Of a stretch of 64,000 nt of DNA, positions 22,830-32,672 are shown one piece after another. The stretch is from NCBI RefSeq assembly GCF_040954645.1, contig NC_092813.1, positions 19,784,235-19,848,234 of the forward strand, read 5' to 3'. The notes under the pieces are model-generated. The model saw only the letters and a program-made list of their open reading frames with translations, was not told where the DNA came from and did not search any database. How positions within the stretch are numbered: position 1 is the first letter of the stretch; every line of letters starts with the position of its first letter. A program made the translations under genes and the position numbers. The DNA is from Diabrotica undecimpunctata (lineage: Eukaryota; Arthropoda; Insecta; Coleoptera; Chrysomelidae).

Positions 22830-24170
22830 CAAAGCAAAGACAAAGTTGTGGCCTTGCTTAAACCTGACAAAAACCCCAACGACCACAAAAGCTATCGGCC
22901 AATATATCTATTTATTTTTTCAGCTATACAAAATACTTCTGCATATGATCCTTAATATAAACCGATATTAGAAGAAAAACTTCAATTTAAAGATAAAAGT
23001 GGCTATATATGACAGGATAGATCATGTTCGTTACACATACTAAATCTTGCCCAACACAGCGAAGACGCATATGAAAAATATCAGACATGAGGAGTGGTAT
23101 TTGTCAATCTAAATTCTGCTTACGACACCTTAAATTAAAGCACATTTCTCCAAAATCTATGTGATATACCCTTAGGTAATAAACTCACTTGTATTATCCG
23201 CGTATGCCTACACAACAGAAAATTTTCCGTATCACTCAATGATAAGAATAGAAGATGAAGATGGAGAACGTAGTAGAACGATCTCCTTTGGGGTACCGTA
23301 ATGGCACCTACACTGTATAATATTTACAAAACCCATACCAGTAAATACTAGGACTTTTATTTTGTAGATGATACATCTATTGTTGCACAACCAAAAAAAT
23401 TTTGTTGCTGAAGTGGAGAAAAATCTAAATATCATATCTTAAACACAATAAAAATAGATTATAAATTAATTTTAAGCCAAACCCTGGAAAAAGTCAGGCG
23501 GGCTCCTTCAATGTCCCTAACAGAGACGCTTTCACAAATTTGAACATATACCTGAACCAATAGTGTCATGAAATCCTTAAACACACTTTGTAATTCACAG
23601 AACTTTGTTTAAAACTAAATGGAAAACTAGAACCAGAAAAATAATATTCTTCGCGAACTTGTCAGCTAAAAATGGGAAGCACATCCTTCCACTCTTAAAA
23701 CGTAGACGCTTGAACTCTATGCTTCTGCTGCCGAATATACCTTGCTTGTATGGGTGATATCAATACATACTTAACACGTAGATTTAGCTATAAATTAGTC
23801 AGCCAAATTCAGCGGATATTAAGAATCACATCCATACATAAGCTCTACAATATCGTAGTTATCAATCCACATAATATCCGAAGATAAGTAGCTAGAGAAC
23901 AAAAGAAACAATGTCTAGATTCGTAACATCCACTTCACGAATAACAACCCATTTTATGACTAGATTCGAGGAAAAACTAGCTAGACCAACACATCTGCAA
24001 GACATACAAAAAAAATAAGCTGCTTCTCGCCATCTCAACCCTCGAAAGGAACTTCCTTATGGTAGTTATCTTCCTTAAATCTGCAATGAGGACTCTTGCC
24101 TTCAAACACCGGTTAACCTGTGTGAATCTGGGGTGATACAAGATTCATTACACTTTCTTAGTTGACTTTG
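22830..24170 (+). pseudogene. Jockey-like LINE RT fragment, copy 2
   Basis: Longer copy of the family at 18,354-18,995. Plus-strand blocks: ALLKPDKNPNDHKSYRPI (about 22,850-22,905), VVFVNLNSAYDTLN (about 23,096-23,138), GTVMAPTLYNIY-like residues (about 23,290-23,330), VDDTSIVAQP (about 23,364-23,394; the active site retains DD), VEKNL (about 23,413), and a thumb region ending near 24,160. Numerous frameshifts. Confidence 0.75.
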
Positions 24171-25156
24171 CCATTCCAATCGCTCTTTTTTGAAGGGACA
24201 AGGTTTATTTATTTGAACTAAACATGTAAAGTACAGTCAGTAAGCTATTACTTATATTGATCATTGCAAATTTGACACTAACTACACTTATATTGACTAC
24301 ATATTACCCCTAAATAGGAGATAAAACATTCAGTATGTAATATGGGTGTAAGTATGTAATATGGGTGAAGTGGTATAATTGTTGTTAGATAAATTAAGCA
24401 TTCTTTTTTTTTTGTGCACTACTATCCATTTTTACAAAAAAATATTTATTTTAGCACTTCAATATTTATTTTGAGATAACTTTCTATCCAGAATTATCTA
24501 TAGTACACAGATAAAACAAGAAATAAAATAATAAAAAATCTGTATAAAAGATATCATAAAACAATGGATAAAATAAAAAAAAGTTCTTATCTATCGAATT
24601 ATTAAATAAAACGTATGAAGACATGCTTACGTTAACAAAATACATTAGGAAATTTCCGCATGTGAAAAAAATCCAATTTGGTAACAAAATCCTTTTGTAT
24701 CTATAAAGCTATTTTTAGAAAAGCACGTACCTACCAAAAACAGGTAGTTAATAGTATTCATATCTGTTACACAATGTAATGCGTTTAAATGATAACAAAA
24801 ATAAGGAGTCCATGTAAACCGTTCAGACTATACGCGAGAAGTATACAGCCTAATGGCAGAGTTGCCAAACTATCAGAGCTTACTTAAACCGATATACCTA
24901 TGGTTCCAGTATACAATGAAAAAGATCTGAACGACCCCTATAAGATATACACGTGAACTAAGCAATATACATTCATGATACAGGGGTACTTAAGGGCTCC
25001 ACAAAATTTTTAAAAATTATGAAACTATACATGTTGACGAATCGACAGAGCCAATATTATGGAATGGTCAAGTGAGCTCCGTATATCGGTGTCGACTTGA
25101 CCACGGAGCTCACTGAAACCTGAATTTTAACATGGGCAGAGTCCACTTTATGCCGT

Positions 25157-25158
<2 letters not shown>
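24171..25158. other. Unassigned AT-rich stretch with an interleaved inverted repeat
   Basis: No gene recognised. A compact structure at 25,065-25,114 has TGGTCAAGT pairing with ACTTGACCA (25,095-25,103) and AGTGAGCTCCGT (25,071-25,082) pairing with ACGGAGCTCACT (25,103-25,114), in overlapping, interleaved order. Confidence 0.5.

Positions 25159-25194
<36 letters not shown>
25159..25194. repeat. (TA)n microsatellite
   Basis: TA tract directly flanking the left LTR of LTR element 1; its last four bases (ATAT) match the four bases after the right LTR. Confidence 0.95.
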
Positions 25195-25200
<6 letters not shown>

Positions 25201-25420
25201 GTTTCTTCAACGTCGATATTCCCAAAAAAAAATCTTTATTTCGAAAATAAGTTACAATTTTTGAGAAATTCTACAAACTACTACATTTAATGATTTAAAG
25301 TTGACTATTGAAACATAATAATTACAATAATAATAAAAATATTGATTTCTTCCTATTTATAACGTCGGATATCGGAATCTGCTGATTCTTAATAGTAAGG
25401 GAGCTTATGGCTACATTTCT
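25195..25420 (-). repeat. 3' LTR of LTR element 1
   Basis: 226 bp, matching 32,019-32,244. On the element's strand it has a TATAAATAGG-like promoter box and an AATAAA signal near its end. The env stop codon lies just inside it (25,411-25,413). Confidence 0.93.
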
Positions 25421-26872
25421 CCTCCCTCCATTGGTTGGGACTTCGTCCTCGAAGTTTTGGTTACTTCGGCTATCAGCTCGTCTAGTATCTGGATCTGGGC
25501 AGGATGCAATTTTTCTCCAAATAGGATTTTGGAAATTCGTTTTCTTTTCCTAATTAGGAAGATTATTAGGAAAGCTAAAATAGTTAAAAATATTATAACA
25601 GAAGTGGTGCTCAGTCCTATGGATAATCGGGGTAGTACTTCTATGGTATCTATTGGTTGAATTTGGCCATGTGTCTCTGGGATTGTTAATTTTTCAATTT
25701 TCATCTCATGGTTTGGTATTAATTTTATTGGAACAATTTTTGGAATGGAAATGTCTTGAGACGTCTTTTTATTAAATTGGATACCTTCAATCATTATTGG
25801 TACATCTGTCGTCAAGAGGCTGGTTGAATTAATTTCTATCTGCTGGATTCTCATTGGGTGAACTATTCCTAGCAATATGACTTTGCTGGTTTCTTGGAAA
25901 AAGTTCTCTGTGATTAATGTTTTTGTGCAATTATCTACATTGGGTATGTTACATTTGGATTGTACATAGTTGGAACAAACTATGTTATCGCCTTGTCCTA
26001 TACAAGTGTTGAACCATTTATTATTTGTATAGTAGCTTGCAGGTGGCAGAATCATAACATGATCTTTGTTTGGAATGGGATAGATTTTATAGGTAGTGTA
26101 AGGAGTTTCATGGAGTATAGGGATTTTAATTATTATGAGCATTGTATTTGAAGTTACACAAACTAAAGTTTTTGTTGACTCTATAAGTTCGTAAGGGTGT
26201 TCATTACTATTGGGAATTGAATTTCTGGGATAAATTTTGAGAAGGTTCTCTTTAAGGTCTATTATTTCCTTTAAAGTGAATAATTCTATATTAGAGATAT
26301 TAAGTTCAGATAAAGTAATGGTTCTTATAAGTTTCATTAGAAATTCGTTTATATTTTGGAGATTTATTATCTCATTGTGTAGAATGATATAGCTGTCAAA
26401 ATCAGCTGATAATTTGTTGAGTGCAGATATGAGAATTGAATTATCAGAATTTAGTTTTTCTAAAAGTTTATCGAATCTCGTGTTAAAAGAGTTTCCATAA
26501 GATATTTGGTTATTAAATTTTTTTATGATTTCGTTTTGTTTATTTTCTAAAGAGATTATGTGTGATTTTAACAAGTCTAAGTCAGAGTCGTCTGGATTTC
26601 CAGTCACGCATTTGATGGCTGTACCTAGAAAATTAAAAAGTCCGCGTTTCTGTTTTCGCGTAATCTTGTGTAGATCGTCTTTTGTTTGTTCTTGTATGTG
26701 GGTGTATTGGGAGTACAGTAGCGAGAGAGGTGCATTTTTGAAGTGATCTTTGAAATAGCTTGTCGGACTAGCGTCAATACTGTCGGATAATTTGTCTAGT
26801 GGAATGTGAAGAAAATGTCTGTGATAGTGGGAGATTTCTCTTGATTTGCCTATCTCTTCAGCATAGTAACCA
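25411..26872 (-). CDS. env: Env-like glycoprotein (F-type), LTR element 1
   Basis: An open minus-strand frame ending at 25,411, traced upstream without a stop to the pol stop region (about 26,872). No ATG lies near its beginning, so it is probably translated from a spliced RNA, as in gypsy errantiviruses. A dibasic site followed by a hydrophobic stretch (KRGLFNFLG, about 26,685-26,655) marks a likely furin-type cleavage and fusion region, as in insect errantivirus/baculovirus F-type envelopes. A coiled-coil-prone stretch follows, then several cysteines mid-protein (about 26,000-25,920), a single membrane segment (about 25,610-25,540) and a short basic tail. About 398 codons lie downstream of the first GTG at 26,607. 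No disruption seen. Confidence 0.82.
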
Positions 26873-29800
26873 TTATTCGGAATCTCCTGAATATTGAGTG
26901 GATGGACCAGGGCGAGGATTGTCCTGTGAAAAATTTGGGTCTTGAGTAGGTTTATCTACATGTTTTCGTATTCGTTTTATATATTTAAGGTGAGTGCTTG
27001 TTAAATTTTGTTTATCTGTTTTACCGATTATTTTTGTTTTGTCTTGCGTTTCTGGATGAATAGTGGAGAAAGGGGCTTGTAATTTGGACTTATGTTTTTT
27101 CTTAGAAACATATAGGGATTTTGTAAGGTCTATTTCCGGAATATCTTCGGCATTTTCGTTTTGTCTATCTAAAAGTTGTTGTCTTTTTTGTTTTTGTTTA
27201 TTATATAGTTCTGCAATAAAGGGTTGGAGTTCTTCTTTATGTCTTTGATTATATGTTTCGTATATCGGAAGATCAAAGTCGAAATGTATTTCTTCTGCAT
27301 AGGGTCCGTACAGAATTGAGAACGGGGAATAATCTGTGGAACTGTGGATTGATTGGTTATAAATAAGAATGGCGTGTGTTAGAATGTCATCTAACGAATC
27401 ATTTGGATTTTGGGCTTGTAAGGTCCTAAGTTTTTCAATAAGAGTTGAATGAAAGCGCTCTACAGGAGAGTTTGAGGAAGAATTGTTTACTGTTGTAAAA
27501 TGTATTTCGATTTTGTGGATATTTAGGAATTCTTTAATAACTGCAGAATTAAATTCGGTGCCGCTGTCGCATACAATCTTTTTTGGATAATTGTGATGCG
27601 AAAAGTAGTGTCTTAATTTATTTAGTATGGAAATGGAAGTTTTGTCGGTGAGCTTATAGCATTGACCGTATTTGGAAAAAGAATCTATTATTGTGAGATA
27701 CAGGTTTTTATTGCAGTGGAATAGATCGATATGTAATATATCAAAAGGTTTTTGACCTAACAACGGTCCTAATTGGGGAAGTTTATAAGGACGTCGCTCG
27801 TATTTATTTTTTAGGCAAATTTCGCATTTATTGATAAAATTAGAAATAGTTGTCTGCATTGAGGGCCAATAAAATTTTTGTTTTAAATGTTTGTAGGTTT
27901 CAATTATTCCGTTGTGATTTTCTACGTGATATTTCTTTATGCATTCTATTTGTTGGTTTTCTTCTTCTATGTCCTGAAGTAGTATATTGCAAAATATTGC
28001 TTTGACTGTGGAATTTATTTTTTCTTTAAAATAGTTACAGATAAAAGGTCTAAATTCGTGAGGGATTGTTATTGCAAATTTTTTATTTGGTCTAAGGATA
28101 TTTTGGAAGGTATTTGCTATTTCTGTTTTCCAATTATTTGTCAAAGTGACAGTGTAACGGTGTTTGTTAAAAATTCTTTTGTATTTAATTTCAAAATTAT
28201 TTGACTCTGGTTTAAAAATAATTTGGTTTGAGGATAAATTAATTGGTTCAGGTGAAATCTCTATTCCAGTGATAGGGTTCTCAACTGATGTATGTTGTGT
28301 GTTAGTACTGTTTTGTAAGTTGTCAAAATCGGCAAGGAAATCGTCTATGTCGAAATTGTCGGGTGGTTCAGCACATTCTGAATTCGGGGGTTCAGCACAT
28401 TCTGAACTCGAGCTTAGGGCATTTATTTTGACTCGGCTAAGAGCATCAGCAACTTGATTCTCTTTGCCTTTTTTATATTTAACTTCAAAATCATATTCTT
28501 CTAGTTTAAGTCTCCATCGGGCTAATCTAGAAGTGGGGTCTTTAATTTTGTAGATCCATACGAGAGGATTGTGATCTGTTTCTACAGTGAATTTTTGGTT
28601 GTATAAATACATACGGAAGTGTTTACAAGAATCTAGTATGGCTAAAAGTTCTTTTTCAATAGTGGAGTAGTTTCGTTCTGCGGAATTTAGAGTTCGAGAA
28701 TAGTAGGCAATAGGGTGATTATTTTGAGATAATACTGATCCTATAGCTATATTAGAGGCGTCTGTAGTCAGTACAAAAGGCTTTTCGAAGTCTGGATATT
28801 GTAAGACTGGAGAATTAGTTAACAATTGTTTGCATTTTGCAAAACATTCTAAATAATTTGGATTTGTGGGGTCGATAGTTGCTCCTTTTCGAGTACATCT
28901 CGAAAATGGGGACGTTATTTTTGCAAAGTTGGGTATGAATCTTCGGTAGTAACCGATTAAACCAAGAAATGATTTAATTTCTTTTACTGTTTTTGGTAGA
29001 GGATATTTTTGTATAGCTTCGATTTTTGCTGGGTTAGGTTTGATTCCTTCGGTTGTCACTACGTGACCTAAGAAAGAAACTTCTTTCGTGAGAAACTCAG
29101 ATTCGTCTAACTGAATTTTTAAATTATTTTTTCTGAAAGTGTCAAAAATAGTCGCAATATGAACTAAGTGTTCTTGCAGTGACTTGGAAAAAATAATGAC
29201 ATCGTCCATGTAGACGAAGCAAAACTTATGAATAAAGGGCCTAAGAATATTGTCCATTAACCTTTCGAATGTTGCTGGGCTATTCTTTAAACCAAAGGGC
29301 ATACGTAAAAATTCAAAGTGACCATGCGGAACTGAAAAGGCTGTTTTCCGAATAGAATCCGGATGAACTTCAATCTGATGGTAACCTTGAGCTAAATCTA
29401 ATGTTGTGAAATAACTGGCTTTTCCTAAGTTATCCAGTATCTCATCTATCTGAGGAAGTGGGTAGCGATCACTTTCAGTATGATCATTGAGCTTCCTATA
29501 ATCAATTACTAATCTAAATTTTTTCTGACCTGAGGCATCAGCTTTTTTTGGTACTATCCAAACTGGAGCTGAGTACGGTGAAATTGACGGTCGAATTATC
29601 TTATTATCTAATAAATTATTTATTTGTTTTTTTATTTCTTCCTGCATTGCTTTGGGATGCCGAAATCCCTTTACATAAATTGGATTTTCATCCTTTGTTT
29701 TAATTTCGTGTCTAACAGCTGACGTGAAAGTTAAATTTTTGTTTTCGTCGTAAAATACGTCTTTAAATTTTTTGCAAAGACTTATAATTTTATATTTTTC

Positions 29801-30490
29801 TTCGTTATTTAAGTGCGAAGTACGGATTTTATTTTCATTAAAATGCGTCGTTGGAATTTTTACTATATTATAATTACAAAAGCTCTCAATTTCAATTCTC
29901 TTATTAAATTTCATAGGCATAGGTAAGTCGAAAGTGTCTAGAAAGCCGTTTTTTGCAACGTGAATAGAATGGGGAATTTTGATACCTTGAAAGTGTCTTT
30001 CGCGCAATAAAACTTCGCCATTATGAACGCTTACTGGAATTTTTTGGTATAAAGTTTCAAATGGAATGCTAACGTGAGGATTCTCAAAGGTTAAAGTATG
30101 AGTTGCGTAGCTAATTGTGGCGTGGAATCTTTTCAGATCGTAAGTTCCAAGGAGGATATCAAAGTGTTGACTAAAGTCGGCAATTTTTACGTCGAATGTT
30201 TGTGGAATTCCATATTCTAGGAATAGTGGCGTCTTAATATTTAAGTCGTGCTTGGAAGTAATTTTCATTGACGTTAGCGAAAAAGGTTTTCGATAAATAT
30301 GATTTTTATCAAATAGTTTGAGAGCTCGAGGATTTAAAATTGAATGGGAACCGCCGGTATCGATTAAAACGCGTAGATGTGTTTTGGGTGTAACGAAGCA
30401 GGGTAACCCAGGGGAACTTTCGATATTATGTAGGTTTATACAGGGGGTGGATGATCGTCTAACGGGATGGCTTGAAAATCCTGATGATTT
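26873..30490 (-). CDS. pol: Pol polyprotein (PR-RT-RNase H-IN), LTR element 1
   Basis: Open from 30,490 (just after two stops at 30,491-30,496) to 26,873, about 1,205 codons; the first in-frame ATG is at 30,268, after the protease active site, so pol is expected to be made by a -1 frameshift from gag, which it overlaps by about 55 nt. Protease: VLIDTGGSHS (about 30,370-30,340). RT: YSAPVWIVPKK, LDLAQGYHQIE, LPFGLK-type block and the catalytic VYMDDVIIF (about 29,213-29,190). RNase H: TTDASNIAIG and the ETDHNPLVW block. Integrase: zinc residues H-x3-H and CEICLKNK, then DILHIDLFH, IVCDSGTEFN and SPVERFHSTL supplying the D,D,E triad (about 27,750-27,450). A proline-rich tail ends the protein. 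All catalytic residues are present. Confidence 0.93.
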   Translation of the reverse strand, partial: KSSGFSSHPVRRSSTPCINLHNIESSPGLPCFVTPKTHLRVLIDTGGSHSILNPRALKLFDKNHIYRKPFSLTSMKITSKHDLNIKTPLFLEYGIPQTFDVKIADFSQHFDILLGTYDLKRFHATISYATHTLTFENPHVSIPFETLYQKIPVSVHNGEVLLRERHFQGIKIPHSIHVAKNGFLDTFDLPMPMKFNKRIEIESFCNYNIVKIPTTHFNENKIRTSHLNNEEKYKIISLCKKFKDVFYDENKNLTFTSAVRHEIKTKDENPIYVKGFRHPKAMQEEIKKQINNLLDNKIIRPSISPYSAPVWIVPKKADASGQKKFRLVIDYRKLNDHTESDRYPLPQIDEILDNLGKASYFTTLDLAQGYHQIEVHPDSIRKTAFSVPHGHFEFLRMPFGLKNSPATFERLMDNILRPFIHKFCFVYMDDVIIFSKSLQEHLVHIATIFDTFRKNNLKIQLDESEFLTKEVSFLGHVVTTEGIKPNPAKIEAIQKYPLPKTVKEIKSFLGLIGYYRRFIPNFAKITSPFSRCTRKGATIDPTNPNYLECFAKCKQLLTNSPVLQYPDFEKPFVLTTDASNIAIGSVLSQNNHPIAYYSRTLNSAERNYSTIEKELLAILDSCKHFRMYLYNQKFTVETDHNPLVWIYKIKDPTSRLARWRLKLEEYDFEVKYKKGKENQVADALSRVKINALSSSSECAEPPNSECAEPPDNFDIDDFLADFDNLQNSTNTQHTSVENPITGIEISPEPINLSSNQIIFKPESNNFEIKYKRIFNKHRYTVTLTNNWKTEIANTFQNILRPNKKFAITIPHEFRPFICNYFKEKINSTVKAIFCNILLQDIEEENQQIECIKKYHVENHNGIIETYKHLKQKFYWPSMQTTISNFINKCEICLKNKYERRPYKLPQLGPLLGQKPFDILHIDLFHCNKNLYLTIIDSFSKYGQCYKLTDKTSISILNKLRHYFSHHNYPKKIVCDSGTEFNSAVIKEFLNIHKIEIHFTTVNNSSSNSPVERFHSTLIEKLRTLQAQNPNDSLDDILTHAILIYNQSIHSSTDYSPFSILYGPYAEEIHFDFDLPIYETYNQRHKEELQPFIAELYNKQKQKRQQLLDRQNENAEDIPEIDLTKSLYVSKKKHKSKLQAPFSTIHPETQDKTKIIGKTDKQNLTSTHLKYIKRIRKHVDKPTQDPNFSQDNPRPGPSTQYSGDSE

Positions 30491-31707
30491 TCATCATGCA
30501 AATCGGGCTCTTGTTCGGATTCGTAATTTTCGAAATCATTTTCGAAATATTGGGTATCATTTGAATCTATGTGAAAATTGTGGCTTCTATTAGTTGTAAT
30601 TGTCATGGGCTGATGGTTTCTGGTTGTGGTAGTTTGAACACCGCTCATTGGAGTAGCAAAATTTGGTTGGGGTCGAGGAGCTTTATATTTATTTAATCTT
30701 TGTTGGTTGTTTTTCGGAACATTGTTTCGTTGGAAGGATTGAGTTTGTTCGTGAGAACTGAAATTTTGTCTCTGAGGAAAATTATAGTTCTGTTGTGGAG
30801 TGAAGTTAAAATTGGGCTCTGTGTTGTGAGTTGAAGGTCTCACATAATTTGAATGCGTGGGTTGGAAGTTTGAGTATGTGGGTTGAAAGTTTGTGGATCT
30901 TTGATTATTCGAAGATTGATATGGTTTATTTTTGAGTGGGGCCTTTTTGTTTTGTTGGTTCTTAAGGAAGTTCATGTATTGTTGTTGATTTTTGTGGTTA
31001 TCGTAGGCAATACACTTTTGAAGGGCTTCTTCTAGGGAATTTAATTCAAAATGCGATAAGTATTCGCAATAAGGCTCGTTGATTCCGGTACAGAAAGTTT
31101 TGAGGGCAATGTTTTTGAAGTATGGAGTTTTAAAAGTGACTGTCGCGGGATTATCGTTTAGGGTGATGTGTTGGAGTAAATCGTTCAGATTTGTAGTTAT
31201 TCTCTGATGATAATTGTCGTAGGATTCACTATGTTTTTGGACGGTAGTGGATAGTTGTGTTACTAATATGTCTTCGGAACGTCTGTCTCCGTATTTAGTT
31301 AATAACGCTGGACGAATTTCTGTCCAATTGGTTTTATTAGAATAGTTTAAGAAATTTCTAGGTTCTCCTTTAATTCGAGATACGATATGGGAATTTAAGA
31401 TAAATTCTTGGGACGGATTTAAATCTTGGGTGCCTAAGAAAACTATTAAATTATCTACTGCTTTGATAAAGGTGGAGAGGTTGTCTCCAGAAGAGAATTC
31501 GGGCAGAGTTGAGCAAAGGCTAGCAATATCGCTATTGGTCATCGGCATTTTGGAACGTAATTTAGATGCAGGCTTAGATTTAGAGGTTTGTAGATTTCTT
31601 TTTATTTTTAAATTTAAATTGTCGAATAGTAAACTTAAATTTTCGATACTATTTTGGGAAATATCATTCAATGTACTCATAAAATATATGCAAAAATATA
31701 AATGCAA
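30436..31707 (-). CDS. gag: Gag protein, LTR element 1
   Basis: 423 codons from ATG 31,707 to TAA 30,436. The amino-terminal two thirds resemble the Gag of element 2: LCSTLPEFSSGDNLSTFIKA, WTEIRPALLTKYGDRRSEDI and FCTGINEPYCEYLSHFELNS are conserved between the copies. The last third is asparagine-, glutamine- and phenylalanine-rich with no CCHC zinc knuckle, as in gypsy-type errantiviruses. It forms the particle and carries the RNA. Pol begins in the -1 frame within its last 55 nt; ACCCCCT, just before the stop, is a possible but imperfect slip site. Confidence 0.9.
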   Translation of the reverse strand: MHLYFCIYFMSTLNDISQNSIENLSLLFDNLNLKIKRNLQTSKSKPASKLRSKMPMTNSDIASLCSTLPEFSSGDNLSTFIKAVDNLIVFLGTQDLNPSQEFILNSHIVSRIKGEPRNFLNYSNKTNWTEIRPALLTKYGDRRSEDILVTQLSTTVQKHSESYDNYHQRITTNLNDLLQHITLNDNPATVTFKTPYFKNIALKTFCTGINEPYCEYLSHFELNSLEEALQKCIAYDNHKNQQQYMNFLKNQQNKKAPLKNKPYQSSNNQRSTNFQPTYSNFQPTHSNYVRPSTHNTEPNFNFTPQQNYNFPQRQNFSSHEQTQSFQRNNVPKNNQQRLNKYKAPRPQPNFATPMSGVQTTTTRNHQPMTITTNRSHNFHIDSNDTQYFENDFENYESEQEPDLHDENHQDFQAIPLDDHPPPV

Positions 31708-31951
31708 GTATATATAAAAATTCGTTGAAGTAAAATGTTATAAATAATATAAATTCAATAAACAATAAATAATAAATTCAATGTAAATGTTTAAGAATTC
31801 AATTAAAATAATAAATGCTCATAAACAATGGTAAAGAAAGGAAAAACTTACGCAAGGATGATCGTGTTTGATTTCCAATACATTTTTCTCTTTTACCAGG
31901 TTCTTCAGGATTTCATTAAACTAATGTAGACCAGGAAACGACTATGTTTCT

Positions 31952-32035
31952 GTATGAAATATCCTGTTCGCAGCGCCAGAAATGTTTCTGTATGAAATAT
32001 CCTGTGGTTCGCAGCGCCAGAAATGTTTCTTCAAC
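31952..32035 (-). promoter_or_regulatory. Duplicated primer-binding/leader segment of LTR element 1
   Basis: Reading the minus strand from the LTR inward, ACATTTCTGGCGCTGCGAAC occurs twice, about 45 bp apart, each followed by AGGATATTTCATACAG. The LTR end plus candidate primer-binding site is therefore tandemly duplicated. The first copy has three extra bases (CAC). Element 2 has a single copy of TGGCGCTGCGAACAGGAT at 32,513-32,530. Confidence 0.8.
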
Positions 32036-32238
32036 GTCGATATTCCCAAAAAAAAATCTTTATTTCGAAAATAAGTTACAATTTTTGAGAAATTCTACAA
32101 ACTACTACATTTAATGATTTAAACTTGACTATTGAAACATAATAATTACAATAATAATAAAAATATTGATTTCTTCCTATTTATAACGTCGGATATCGGA
32201 ATCTGCTGATTCTTAATAGTAAGGGAGCTTATGGCTAC

Positions 32239-32244
<6 letters not shown>
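32019..32244 (-). repeat. 5' LTR of LTR element 1
   Basis: 226 bp, matching 25,195-25,420 with one visible difference. It supplies the promoter of the element. Confidence 0.93.

Positions 32245-32314
<70 letters not shown>
32245..32314. repeat. (TA)n microsatellite between LTR elements 1 and 2
   Basis: About 70 bp of TA repeat that is the outer flank of both LTR elements at once, showing that both integrated into the same tract. Confidence 0.95.
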
Positions 32315-32321
<7 letters not shown>

Positions 32322-32513
32322 TAGTCGCCGCCTCTGAAAAATGCAGAGACAGCAAAGAAATATTATAAATTAGCAAGACACATGTTCCCGGTGCCCATTT
32401 TTATTTTAGAAAGTTATCTTTTTTACATTTTTGTAGTTCAAAATTATTGTTAGTTTTATAAATTGTAAATAAATCTTTTTTAAAAGTGACTTCGAAGTGT
32501 TCCCAATATTTCT
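32315..32513 (+). repeat. 5' LTR of LTR element 2
   Basis: 199 bp, paired with 38,947-39,143. Contains an AATAAA signal near its end. Confidence 0.92.
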
Positions 32514-32672
32514 GGCGCTGCGAACAGGATTCTTCGTACAGAAACTAGTGTTTCCTGGTCAACTTTAGTTGTTTGACGAAAATCCAAAAGAACCTAAGAG
32601 AAGAAGGCACAAGGCAAGGCAGAGAACATCACCACTGATCATCATCCTGTAAGTTTTTCCCTTTTTCTTTGA

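Larger units (their letters stand above)
25195..32244 (-). mobile_element. LTR element 1: intact env-bearing Ty3/gypsy (errantivirus-like) element
   Basis: A 7.05-kb element on the minus strand in the order 5' LTR (32,019-32,244), gag, pol, env, 3' LTR (25,195-25,420). LTR ends are inverted (AGAAATG...CATTTCT). A candidate primer-binding site (TGGCGCTGCGAAC) follows the 5' LTR, and a purine tract (GGAGGGAGG) precedes the 3' LTR. ATAT flanks both sides, fitting the 4-bp alternating-pyrimidine/purine targets of gypsy-type integrases. All three frames are open and I count a single LTR-LTR difference (near 25,303/32,127), so the insertion looks young and may still be coding-competent. That last point is inference. 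Confidence 0.93.

Noticed and set aside
32146..32376. 76-codon minus-strand ORF rich in I and Y
   Set aside because: It is mostly translated (TA)n microsatellite plus LTR sequence.
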